Below, piece by piece: positions 9,367-16,872 of a stretch of DNA of 27,262 bases. Position 1 is the first letter of the stretch. The number at the start of each line of letters is the position of its first letter. The notes beneath the pieces were generated by a model that searched no databases, was not told the DNA's origin, and saw only the letters and a program-made list of their open reading frames with translations. A program made the position numbers and the translations under genes. Origin of the DNA: Treponema sp. (GTDB lineage Bacteria; Spirochaetota; Spirochaetia; Treponematales; Breznakiellaceae); the NCBI GenBank assembly GCA_031264475.1, contig JAISEA010000053.1, forward strand, positions 1 through 27,262, written 5' to 3'.

Positions 9367-9555
9367 AATTTTGTAAGTGCTTTTAACAATCTTATTTTAA
9401 CGGGTAACAATTTTGTCAATATTGTTAGTATTTTAGCAAAAATTGTTAATAATTTTGTTAAGACTGTTAAGAGTATTACATGAATTGTTAAAAATATCGT
9501 ATTGATTGTTAATTGTTCTGTATTGGTTTTTAGAACTTTCATATTGATTGACAAA
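9367..9555 (+). repeat. tandem array of nine 21-bp units upstream of the 218-residue protein gene
   Basis: Read from 9367, the sequence falls into nine consecutive units of exactly 21 bp with no indels. Units share an AATTTTGT-like left half and a TTGTTAA-like right half, but no two units are identical. The last unit ends 25 bp before the -35 box at 9581. The minus strand happens to be open as a heptad-repeat ORF only because 21 is divisible by 3. A similar-period array with different unit sequence precedes the paralogous gene in element 2. Confidence 0.8.
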
Positions 9556-9580
9556 AAAAATATTTTTTTAAAAATTGTTC

Positions 9581-9632
9581 TTGACAAATTGTTTAAATAG
9601 ATGTATTATATATCTAAATTTATTTAGAGGAG
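9581..9632 (+). promoter_or_regulatory. strong promoter and RBS for the element 1 218-residue protein
   Basis: TTGACA (9581-9586), a 17-bp spacer and TATTAT (9604-9609) give a near-consensus promoter. AGAGGAG (9626-9632) is a strong ribosome site 7 nt before the ATG at 9640. It lies immediately downstream of the 21-bp array, so the array is positioned as an upstream activating or regulatory region. Confidence 0.75.
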
Positions 9633-9639
9633 TTTTAAG

Positions 9640-10296
9640 ATGGCTGATTGTATTCCTATGAGAGAGATTGATCTTTTAAGATGGGCGTTGAACTTTGCCA
9701 CGCTTTGTCTTGCGAATCAGGACTTGTGGGGGCTTCCGCCTACGGAAGTTGCCACATTAAATGCCGCTGTAGCCGAATTTGATAACATTTACCGGACGGC
9801 TCTTGGTCCTAACGCTTCAAAGGCTGATATTTTACTCAAGAATGAGAAGAAAAAGGCTCTCAAGGTGTTATTACGCGACTTCAAAAATCGGAATATTGAC
9901 CCAAATCGGGCGGTGACTGATCCGAATCGTGAGCGTCTTGGTCTGACGATCCGTGATATTAAGAATACGCCTGTGCCGCCTCCAACGACCGTGCCGGAAT
10001 TTGAGTTCACTTATCCGGGTGCGCGGCGGATCGATGTGCATTTTAGGGATTTTGGGAGCAAGCGTAAGGCAAAGCCCAAGGGCGCGGCTGGCGCGGTTAT
10101 CCTGTACTCAGTACGGGCTACGCCGCCAGTAAATCAAGACGAGTTGGCTCATTCGGTTTTTACGAGCCGTACGCCGTATCATTTTGAATTTAAAGAAGAG
10201 GAACGGGGTAAAATGGTCTATGTCGCGCTTTTTTGGCAGAATAGGAAGGGTGATAGGGGCCCGTGGAGCGAAATTCAACCTGTTATTATCCCTTGA
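9640..10296 (+). CDS. 218-residue protein of unknown function (element 1 copy)
   Basis: I do not recognise a named function. Residues 1-100 look helical (PMREIDLLRW near the start; KNEKKKALK near 68). A conserved VTDPNRERLGLTIRD segment follows near 95-110, then a proline-rich linker, and the C-terminal half looks like a fibronectin type III-style beta fold ending KGDRGPWSEI...VIIP. No signal peptide or membrane segment is seen. The protein at 21562-22218 has exactly the same length and shares all these motifs. Both genes follow a 21-bp array and head a repeat-bounded element, so it may be an element-borne protein rather than a housekeeping one. Start is set by a strong RBS. Confidence 0.8.
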   Translation: MADCIPMREIDLLRWALNFATLCLANQDLWGLPPTEVATLNAAVAEFDNIYRTALGPNASKADILLKNEKKKALKVLLRDFKNRNIDPNRAVTDPNRERLGLTIRDIKNTPVPPPTTVPEFEFTYPGARRIDVHFRDFGSKRKAKPKGAAGAVILYSVRATPPVNQDELAHSVFTSRTPYHFEFKEEERGKMVYVALFWQNRKGDRGPWSEIQPVIIP

Positions 10297-10299
10297 GTG

Positions 10300-10320
10300 A
10301 AGAGTGTTTCGACTCTTTTA
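10300..10320 (+). terminator. weak terminator-like hairpin after the element 1 218-residue protein
   Basis: Arms AAGAGT (10300-10305) and ACTCTT (10312-10317) close a 6-nt loop and run into a short T stretch, 4 nt after the stop codon. The stem is only 6 bp, so termination may be partial, allowing read-through into the methyltransferase gene. Confidence 0.4.
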
Positions 10321-10397
10321 CGACCGCTACGGTTTGCTTACTAAAGCTATAACCCTGCGGTCATAATTTTTATGTGGAACAGGTTAATGGATGCGTT

Positions 10398-11957
10398 ATG
10401 GATGATATTACTACGAAAAATGAATACGGAATTAACAAACTTATTCTCGGCGATAATCTGGAAATATTAAAAGGCATGGAAAGCGAATCAGTTGATCTTA
10501 TTTATCTTGATCCGCCTTTCTTTTCTAACCGGAATTACGAGGTTATTTGGGGAGACGAGGGAGAAGTACGGAGTTTTCAAGATCGTTGGGCTGGCGGCGT
10601 GGATCATTATATCGCGTGGCTGAAAGAGCGGGTCGTGGAAATGTACCGCGTTCTTAAGCTTTCCGGGAGTATCTTCCTGCATTGTGATTGGCACGCCGAT
10701 GCTTATATCCGTGTGGAGATTTTAGATAAACTTTTTGGGAAAAATAACTTTAGAAATGAAATAATTTGGTGTTATAGAGGTGGAGGCGCGTCGAAAATGG
10801 ACTTCGGCAGGAGACATGATGTTATTTTTCGGTACGGAAAGAGTCAAGACTATGTCTTTAATGCCGATGAAATAAGAGTGCCTTACCAAGCCGAAGGTAT
10901 GGGGCGTACTGATTCTGCTATGTGGGGAAAACATAAGGGGGTTGATAAGGTGTATAAACCTAATCCTTTGGGAAAAATCCCTGAAGATTGGTGGCTTATC
11001 AATACGCTTAACGCTAACGATCCGGAGCGGATCGGCTATCCCACACAAAAGCCTATGGCTTTATTGGAACGGATTATTAAATGCGCGAGTAATGAGGGTG
11101 ATCTTGTGCTTGATCCATTTATGGGTGGAGGAACCACTATCGCGGTTGCGGATAAACTTAACCGCAAGTGGGTGGGAATCGATCAATCCGCAATGGCGGT
11201 GAAAGTTACTGAACTGCGTTTGCACCAGCAGACGGATTTATTCACGAGTATCTACGCTAATTCTTATATACTGCAACTGCATAAATACGATTATGACGCA
11301 TTACGTAATAAAGATGCTTTTGAATTTGAAAATTGGATCATTGGACAGTTCGGCGGTATTCCACGCGGGAAGAAAGGTGGAGATGCCGGTGTGGACGGGA
11401 AAGCGGCTGACGGTGCCCCGATTCAGGTGAAGCGATCCGAGAGCGTAGGCGTGAATGTGGTAAAGAATTTTTTCGTGTCCGCCAAGCAATTTGATAAGAC
11501 CGCTTTTGAAAGAAACGTCGCGGCCGGTCAGCCTGTTGGGTATATCATCGCTTTTTCTTTCGGCAAAGGAGCGGTACAGGAAGTTGCGCGACTAAAGAAT
11601 CAAGAAAACGTCGTTATATCACTCGTACCTGTGGATTCGATTATTCCTGTCTCTAAAAAGCCGAGCATTTCCTTTGAAGTCCGAGAAATTGATCGACGTG
11701 CCGATGGAATTCGTGAGATAGAAATTGCCGCAAGAGGAGAGAGTCCGTCTGGCGTCGAGTTTTATAGCTGGGATTTTGCATACAACGATGCCGAAGGGTT
11801 CAAACCCTCTGTCGTCATGAATAAGGATGGCATTCAACGCCGAGAATTTACGGCAGGCGTTTATCATGTCGCAGTGAAAGCAGTGGATAACGATGGGTTG
11901 GAGAGCATAGAAACGATAAAATTAAAGGTAAACGGTGCGGTGGAACAGGTTAAATAA
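10398..11957 (+). CDS. DNA methyltransferase fused to Mrr-like nuclease and PKD-like domain
   Basis: 519 residues from the ATG at 10398; a GTG at 10374 is also in frame and neither has a strong RBS. Residues 12-275 are a beta-class amino-methyltransferase: motif IV DPPF at 38-41, a variable target region at about 120-210, PTQKP at 215-219 and the AdoMet motif DPFMGGGTT at 239-247. Residues 305-415 resemble a PD-(D/E)xK Mrr-type nuclease, with GDAGVDG (328-334) and QVK (343-345). Residues 422-512 resemble a PKD/Ig-like beta domain (FYSWDF; VKAVDNDG), unusual in an intracellular restriction enzyme. It probably methylates a short DNA site and may also cleave DNA. It is the cargo of element 1. 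Confidence 0.82.
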   Translation: MDDITTKNEYGINKLILGDNLEILKGMESESVDLIYLDPPFFSNRNYEVIWGDEGEVRSFQDRWAGGVDHYIAWLKERVVEMYRVLKLSGSIFLHCDWHADAYIRVEILDKLFGKNNFRNEIIWCYRGGGASKMDFGRRHDVIFRYGKSQDYVFNADEIRVPYQAEGMGRTDSAMWGKHKGVDKVYKPNPLGKIPEDWWLINTLNANDPERIGYPTQKPMALLERIIKCASNEGDLVLDPFMGGGTTIAVADKLNRKWVGIDQSAMAVKVTELRLHQQTDLFTSIYANSYILQLHKYDYDALRNKDAFEFENWIIGQFGGIPRGKKGGDAGVDGKAADGAPIQVKRSESVGVNVVKNFFVSAKQFDKTAFERNVAAGQPVGYIIAFSFGKGAVQEVARLKNQENVVISLVPVDSIIPVSKKPSISFEVREIDRRADGIREIEIAARGESPSGVEFYSWDFAYNDAEGFKPSVVMNKDGIQRREFTAGVYHVAVKAVDNDGLESIETIKLKVNGAVEQVK

Positions 11958-12228
11958 GCCACCGACTAGGAGTCGTCCTCCGGATGTTTAGAAGCGCCTT
12001 GCTCTTCCCCACCGTGGAGTTGGGGGGTGGCGGAAGACCGCGCCCTTTATGCAACCTGCTATGCAGGCGCGGGCTGAAGACAGGGAGGCGCGATAGGAAG
12101 GCATCTTTCTGCCGAGGAGTTTCGGAAATAGCGCCCCCCTTCTCACATTTTCTTATAACGCCCATTGAAAATTTGTTAAATACGCTGACGTGTGGGGAGA
12201 GCGTTACTACGAAAAATGGGAGTTTTTG
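11958..12228. other. intergenic region between the methyltransferase gene and etfA
   Basis: The region holds a small inverted repeat around ACTAGGAGT (about 11972-11980) just after the methyltransferase stop, then boundary repeat B (12020-12142). About 86 bp of AT-rich sequence lead into etfA. No convincing promoter for etfA was found here, so its expression may depend on read-through from upstream. Confidence 0.5.
12020..12142 (-). repeat. boundary repeat copy B
   Basis: On the minus strand it reads GAAGGGGGGCGCTATTTCC, then the internal stem partner, then GCGGTCTTCCGCCACCCCCC, in the order of copy A but inverted. One stem arm is imperfect (GGGAGGCGC at 12083-12091 against GCGCCCCCC at 12131-12139). 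It contains an extra small hairpin CCTGC-TAT-GCAGG (12055-12067) absent from the other copies. The 8 bases GTGAGAAG at its outer end match copy A exactly but not copies C and D, supporting A and B as a pair. Confidence 0.8.
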
Positions 12229-13230
12229 ATGGAGAATATAACAGGGTTTGCTGTGACTCCTTACGTTAAGGACGCATCTGAAAAGATTATTATGGTGTTA
12301 CTACAGCCGCGTATGGGTAAAGTACACCCTATCTCATTGGAACTTGCCAATACAGCTCGGTTTCTTGCCTCTGAAGGGGGATTTAGAACCGCTGGGGTAT
12401 TTATTTCAGGGGAATTTACCACCACTATGCACGCTCAACTAAGCGCTTGCGGGCTTGATGAAGTGTTTCTCTACCATGACGAGCGGTTTTCGCCCTTTAT
12501 CCCAGAATTGCATGCCGTTGCCTTGCTGAACTGTATCCAAGCGACGCATCCTGATACCCTTCTCGTGGGCGCTACTCCAGAAGGAAGGAGCATTGCGCCC
12601 CTCGCGGCGGTCGCTCTGGAGACCGGGGTTACCGCAGATTGCACAGAACTCGCCATTGACGCTAATGGGCTTCTTGTACAGACCCGTCCCGCCTTTGGCG
12701 GCGATCTTATGGCGCGGATCGTTACCCCTACAGCTCGTCCGCAGATCGCTACCGTTCGTTACGGAGTCTTGCGAAACAAAATGAAAGAGTCGATGGGGAA
12801 AACTACTCGGCTGACGCGCTCCAGCGTTCTCCTTCCCGCGGCGCATACTTATAGCAAAGAGCTTATTGCTCCGTCTACAGACGAAAAAGAAGCCCCGTAT
12901 GTTCTTGCCATAGGCGGCGGCGTCCGTTCTCGTGAAGATGTCGAGCTTTTTACAAGGATGAGCGAAGCTATTGGGGGGAAGTTGATGTGTTCTCGGGCCC
13001 TTGTTGAACGAGGTTGGATGCATCAGAGCCTTCAAATTGGAATTAGTGGGTGTTGTATCGCGCCTCGCCTTCTTATCGTGATGGGTATTTCAGGTTCAGT
13101 GCAGTTCATGGCCGGGATTCAAGGGGCGCAGAAGATCTGTGCTGTAAATGCGGACCCTCACGCGCCGATATTACGGATCGCGGATGTCCCTCTTGTCTGC
13201 GATCTCTACAATGTCGCCGCCTTGTTTTAG
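12229..13230 (+). CDS. etfA: electron transfer flavoprotein alpha subunit (copy 2)
   Basis: The start at 12229 is preferred to the in-frame GTG at 12190 because GGGAG (12218-12222) lies 6 nt upstream and MENITGFAVTPYV resembles EtfA starts; this gives 333 residues. The N-terminal ETF domain has LLVGATPEGRSIAPLAA near residue 108. The FAD domain has LAIGGGVRSREDVELF, LQIGISGCCIAPRL, VMGISGSVQFMAGI and ICAVNADPHAPILRIAD in family order. It is the natural partner of etfB at 8145-8963 but is separated from it by element 1. No ferredoxin domain is present. Confidence 0.9.
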   Translation: MENITGFAVTPYVKDASEKIIMVLLQPRMGKVHPISLELANTARFLASEGGFRTAGVFISGEFTTTMHAQLSACGLDEVFLYHDERFSPFIPELHAVALLNCIQATHPDTLLVGATPEGRSIAPLAAVALETGVTADCTELAIDANGLLVQTRPAFGGDLMARIVTPTARPQIATVRYGVLRNKMKESMGKTTRLTRSSVLLPAAHTYSKELIAPSTDEKEAPYVLAIGGGVRSREDVELFTRMSEAIGGKLMCSRALVERGWMHQSLQIGISGCCIAPRLLIVMGISGSVQFMAGIQGAQKICAVNADPHAPILRIADVPLVCDLYNVAALF

Positions 13231-13283
13231 ACGGCGATAATTTTTTGATGTTATTAAATGGGAAAGGTGTGGAATCAGTAACT

Positions 13284-14459
13284 TTATTTTGCCGCGCGGT
13301 AGATTGCTTCTAAGTCAGAAATATCCAATGGGTAGAATATGCCAAGTTTCCGTTTGCCGAAGAAACTGCCTCTAAACGCAAGTTCTTTTACTTGCTCTTC
13401 GGTGAGGTCAACGCCTAATTCATGGATCGATATTGGCATATCAATTGACTTAAAAAACGCTTCCATGTTGTCAATGGCGAGGCGCGCCGCGTCTTCTTCG
13501 TTACTTTCCGCGATGCCAAATACGTCCACGCCAAGTTTTGCGAAACGAGCAGGAAGGGATTTGTAGACGTAACGCGCCCAAGTCCCCCAGACCGCGGATA
13601 ATCCTGCGCCGTGCGCTACGTCAAACATCCCACTTAGCTCGTGCTCTATCTGGTGCGTCGACCAATCGCCGCCACTTCCTCCGCACCCGGTAAGTCCGTT
13701 GTGTGAAAGACTGCCAGCCCACATGATTTCGGACGCCGCGTTATAGTCGCGGGGGTTATCCTTGAGGATAAGGGCGTTTCGTATCACGGTTTTTATGAGA
13801 GCGACCGCAATGTGATCCGTAAGTTCGGAGTCTGTGCGTTTGGGGTCTAACCATCGCTCTAATGTGTGCATAACAATGTCCACACCCCCGCAGGCAATCT
13901 GATATGCCGGTAGGGTAAAGGTGAGTTCTGGATTCATCACCGCAAACTTGAGCCGACAAATGTTGTTGGAGTAGCCGCGCTTGACACCATTATCGTTGGT
14001 AACGACGGACGAGTCGCTCATCTCACTACCCGCGGCCGCTATGGTCAGCACACAGCCGATAGGTAAACAGGCAGTCGGTGTGCGCTTCTGCTCGTAGAAG
14101 TCCCACACTTCGCCGTCGTTTACTACACCGTAGCCTATCGCCTTTGCCGAGTCGATAACGCTTCCTCCACCTATCGCGAGGATGAAGTCAACGTTCTCTT
14201 TTCTGCACAACGCTATGCCTTCGTGAATCTTCGCAAGACGTGGATTAGGCACAACTCCGCCGAGTGAAACATAAGATACGCCACTTTCGTCAAGAGATCG
14301 GTATATTCGGTCGAGTAAGCCGGATTTTGCGGCGCTCTTGCCGCCGTAATGTACAAGCGCCTTTTTGCATCCAAAAGACGCGACTAATGCGCCGACTTCC
14401 TTTTGGGTATCTTTTCCAAAGAGTACCTGTGTCGGCGCGTAATATTGAAAATTGTTCAT
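13284..14459 (-). CDS. iron-containing alcohol dehydrogenase (butanol-dehydrogenase-like)
   Basis: This 391-residue protein belongs to the Fe-dependent (group III) alcohol dehydrogenases, closest in look to NADH-dependent butanol dehydrogenases. The nucleotide motif GGGSVIDSAK is at about 97-106. Metal-ligand candidates are D194 and H198 (GGVDIVMH), H269 or H273 (HQIEHELSG) and H283 (DVAHGAGL). It interconverts an aldehyde and an alcohol with NAD(P)H in the cytoplasm. It ends 53 nt from etfA, convergently, and is divergent from the sensor kinase gene. A role in the same substrate pathway as the redox operon is possible but unproven. The ribosome site is weak. Confidence 0.88.
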   Translation of the reverse strand: MNNFQYYAPTQVLFGKDTQKEVGALVASFGCKKALVHYGGKSAAKSGLLDRIYRSLDESGVSYVSLGGVVPNPRLAKIHEGIALCRKENVDFILAIGGGSVIDSAKAIGYGVVNDGEVWDFYEQKRTPTACLPIGCVLTIAAAGSEMSDSSVVTNDNGVKRGYSNNICRLKFAVMNPELTFTLPAYQIACGGVDIVMHTLERWLDPKRTDSELTDHIAVALIKTVIRNALILKDNPRDYNAASEIMWAGSLSHNGLTGCGGSGGDWSTHQIEHELSGMFDVAHGAGLSAVWGTWARYVYKSLPARFAKLGVDVFGIAESNEEDAARLAIDNMEAFFKSIDMPISIHELGVDLTEEQVKELAFRGSFFGKRKLGIFYPLDISDLEAIYRAAK

Positions 14460-14715
14460 GGTGTTTCTATATTACAACAATATCGGTGTTATGAAAAGGT
14501 ACGGATAAAGTATATTGATATTCAAGAATATCTATTGTATAATAATTGTATAAACAAGCCCGAGTAAAGTAATAAAAAGTACTCTTTCTCTCAGAATTTT
14601 GATTATAATTAGGAAGACGTCGATAAACACCCTGCCTACAGCACGAACAATACATCGGTAAACCATTTTGCTTTGACGAGTTGATTCTAATTTGTGGAAT
14701 ATTAGGAGTAAAGAA
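14460..14715. promoter_or_regulatory. divergent control region with operator-like palindrome
   Basis: This 256-bp AT-rich region separates the alcohol dehydrogenase (-) from the sensor kinase (+). It contains a perfect 16-bp inverted repeat, GATATTC-AA-GAATATC (14517-14532), next to two direct ATTGTATA copies (14534-14541 and 14545-14552) that include a possible -10 box. A TTGACG box lies about 45 bp before the kinase start. The palindrome is a candidate operator for one or both genes. AGGAG at 14704-14708 is the kinase ribosome site. Confidence 0.5.
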
Positions 14716-16872
14716 ATGAATATTGCGCTTTTCTTGAACAACTTAGACGAAGAATATCAGATTTCGGTATACCGGGGCGTTCAAATGGAGATAGAAGCTC
14801 TGGATATGGGCATGATTTGTGTGCAGGATGAGATGTTCACCGCGAACAAGGCGGCTATCTTTTCTTCAAAAGCTTTTATCGGCGCTGACGGCATTCTAAT
14901 ACTGTCGTCGGTGTTTATGCATAAAGAGAATTTCGTAACCAATTTCGTCGAATTCTTCAAGAATCCCCAGAATAAATTCAATTGTCCGGTAGTATCTATC
15001 GGTCAGCAACTGCCGTATTTTCCTTCAATTATCGTGGAAAGCCGTGATTCTATGTATAAAATTATGAAACACCTCATTGACTTCCATAAATATAGGAAAT
15101 TTCTGTTCGTCGGCGGTCCGAGAACCCATCAGGACAATATCACGCGGGAGACTATCTACAGGTTGATGATAGAAACTACGGGTTGCGAAGGTACCGTTAT
15201 CAACGGGGAGTTCACCGCGGTATCCGGTAGCTCCATCATGCGGGATTACCTCATATCCCATGTGGACATACCGGATGCGGTCGTAGCGGCCAGCGACACC
15301 ATCGCCTTCGGAGTGCAGAGGGCGCTCCATACATACGGGAAGGTATGCGCGGTTATTGGCTTTGACGATACAGCCAAAGCGCAAATGGAGATTTCTAATC
15401 TTACGACTGTACGCCAGCCTTTTGAAGATATGGGGAGGCAGGCGGTCAGGACTCTGCGGGATATGATAATGGGGGAGGAAGTACCGAAAGTCGTCAGTAT
15501 AGATTCTACGCTCGTCATACGCGCCTCTTGCGGCTGTGGGAAACGTATTAAGGGAACAAAATCCCTTATGCCGCGCCTTCTTGAGATGCAGTACAATGCT
15601 ATCAACTCCGAAAGTTTTCTCCTCAATGTGAGTTTTTTGAGTCAGAGTCTCATCACGGTGAATTCTTTGGAAGAAATCGCCCCTCCTCTCCAGTATTTTT
15701 TAACGGGTTTAAACATTGCGACATTTTATTTAATTCTTTACAAAAAGCCCGGACTCGCGCCCATGAGACAGGGGATTTTGGTTTTTCAAAGAGTGAACAA
15801 CAAAGATTCCTTTGATTTTTCTTATCTTTCCCAAGTTAAAGAACAAAGCTTGGCGTCTACCGAAAACATCGTTTTCTTGAATGATTTTTTCGGCGCGATA
15901 GTAAAGGCGCGGGATACGCGAGGCGGAGCAATAGCCTTTGGTGGCTGGGCTATCTATCATTTACGGTCAGGCGCCGAATATTTAGGGCTTATCGTGTACA
16001 GTACTACGAATATGCTTCATTCGTACGTGTGTAGCGCGGCGGTTTTCATCGCAAACACGGTAAAGCGGCTTCAAATAGCGGAGACGGAACAGGAAAGGCT
16101 GAAGAAACTTGAGGAAGAAGTGGCGTTTCGGACGCGGGACTTGGTGGCGACTCATAAAAAACTAGAGGAAGAGGCGAAACGCCGCCTTAAAGTTGAAGCC
16201 GAAGTACTTAGCATAAGCGAATTGGAACGTCAACGCTTCAGCATGGACCTGCACGATGACATCTGCCAACGACTTGCGGGCATTTCCATGTTTTGCAGGA
16301 GTTTGGCTTCCAGGGAGGATGCGGAGATTCTCCTGCCGGAACTTTCGGAAATGATCGATGAAACCCTAACCAGAACCCGCCAATACGCCCACGACTCTTT
16401 TCCTGTGGAATTGGATGCCTTTGGTCTCAACGAAGCGCTTTTTTCGCTTTGCCATAGCGTCAATAAGCAAAGCCTGTGCCTTTGTTCTTACAAGTGGGTA
16501 GATTCGGCGCCATTACCCTTGACTCATGTTCAGAAACTGAACATCTACCGTATTATTCAGGAAGCGCTTGCCAATGTTATCAAACACTCTAAGGCGAAGA
16601 ATGTGAGCGTGGGTGTGGACAAGGAAGAGGGATACATCGTCGTATACGTTCAGGATGACGGCATAGGAGACGTGCGTATCAGCTCTTCCCGCGATGGGTC
16701 GCCTGCCAGCTCTGTCCAACCGAGACGGCGGGGCGCCGGACTCGGTCTCCGCTCCATGCAATACCGCGCCCACCAGCTCGGCGCTGAGTACCGCATCGTG
16801 TCGTCAGAAACCGGCACTCTTGTGGAAGTTAAAATACCTATATCAATAGCGCCGCCCGCAAAACCAGATTAG
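14716..16872 (+). CDS. soluble LacI-type sensor domain fused to NarL-class histidine kinase
   Basis: The start at 14716 is supported by AGGAG 7 nt upstream and gives 718 residues. Residues 1 to about 275 are a LacI/periplasmic-binding-protein-like sugar-sensing fold without a helix-turn-helix (FLNNLDEEYQISVYRGVQ at the start; VIGFDDTAKAQMEISNLTTV; ASDTIAFGVQRAL), ending in an odd SCGCG cluster. A middle region of about 300-450 may be GAF-like. A coiled coil (about 455-500) leads to a HisKA_3 domain with H513 in MDLHDDICQRL and a HATPase with DDGIGD and RGAGLGL. No transmembrane segment or signal peptide is seen, so it should sense a cytoplasmic ligand. No response regulator is in the window. 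The end overlaps the convergent barrel gene by 4 nt. Confidence 0.87.
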   Translation: MNIALFLNNLDEEYQISVYRGVQMEIEALDMGMICVQDEMFTANKAAIFSSKAFIGADGILILSSVFMHKENFVTNFVEFFKNPQNKFNCPVVSIGQQLPYFPSIIVESRDSMYKIMKHLIDFHKYRKFLFVGGPRTHQDNITRETIYRLMIETTGCEGTVINGEFTAVSGSSIMRDYLISHVDIPDAVVAASDTIAFGVQRALHTYGKVCAVIGFDDTAKAQMEISNLTTVRQPFEDMGRQAVRTLRDMIMGEEVPKVVSIDSTLVIRASCGCGKRIKGTKSLMPRLLEMQYNAINSESFLLNVSFLSQSLITVNSLEEIAPPLQYFLTGLNIATFYLILYKKPGLAPMRQGILVFQRVNNKDSFDFSYLSQVKEQSLASTENIVFLNDFFGAIVKARDTRGGAIAFGGWAIYHLRSGAEYLGLIVYSTTNMLHSYVCSAAVFIANTVKRLQIAETEQERLKKLEEEVAFRTRDLVATHKKLEEEAKRRLKVEAEVLSISELERQRFSMDLHDDICQRLAGISMFCRSLASREDAEILLPELSEMIDETLTRTRQYAHDSFPVELDAFGLNEALFSLCHSVNKQSLCLCSYKWVDSAPLPLTHVQKLNIYRIIQEALANVIKHSKAKNVSVGVDKEEGYIVVYVQDDGIGDVRISSSRDGSPASSVQPRRRGAGLGLRSMQYRAHQLGAEYRIVSSETGTLVEVKIPISIAPPAKPD

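Larger units (their letters stand above)
8964..9639. other. 676-bp gene-free region: hairpins, boundary repeat, 21-bp array, promoter
   Basis: No credible coding sequence was found. In order it holds a small hairpin CTGTC-CCC-GACAG near 8997-9009, the palindrome CACCCGAAGGGTG (9033-9045), boundary repeat A (9047-9152), a second exact copy of CACCCGAAGGGTG (9185-9197), a possible promoter TTGACT (9249-9254) - 17 bp - TAAATT (9272-9277), the 21-bp array (9367-9555) and the promoter at 9581-9609. The 9249 promoter would make a transcript running through the array; that is speculative. Confidence 0.6.
9047..12142. mobile_element. repeat-bounded element 1 between etfB and etfA
   Basis: Inward-facing copies of the same ~105-bp GC-rich repeat lie at 9047-9152 and 12020-12142. 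Between them are a 21-bp tandem array (9367-9555), a promoter (9581-9609), a gene for a 218-residue protein, a hairpin (10300-10317) and a methyltransferase-nuclease gene, all reading +. No transposase or recombinase gene is visible. The element separates two genes normally adjacent in an operon, which supports insertion. A second element with the same plan lies at 19518-22774. Calling it mobile is inference from paired ends, cargo and position. Confidence 0.6.

Noticed and set aside
9367..9555. Iteron-type replication origin
   Set aside because: Iterons are nearly identical to one another, and the neighbouring protein shows no replication initiator motif.
9327..9587. Minus-strand 86-residue leucine-rich heptad ORF
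   Set aside because: Same cause: it is the shadow of the 21-bp array, overlapping the promoter region of the real gene.
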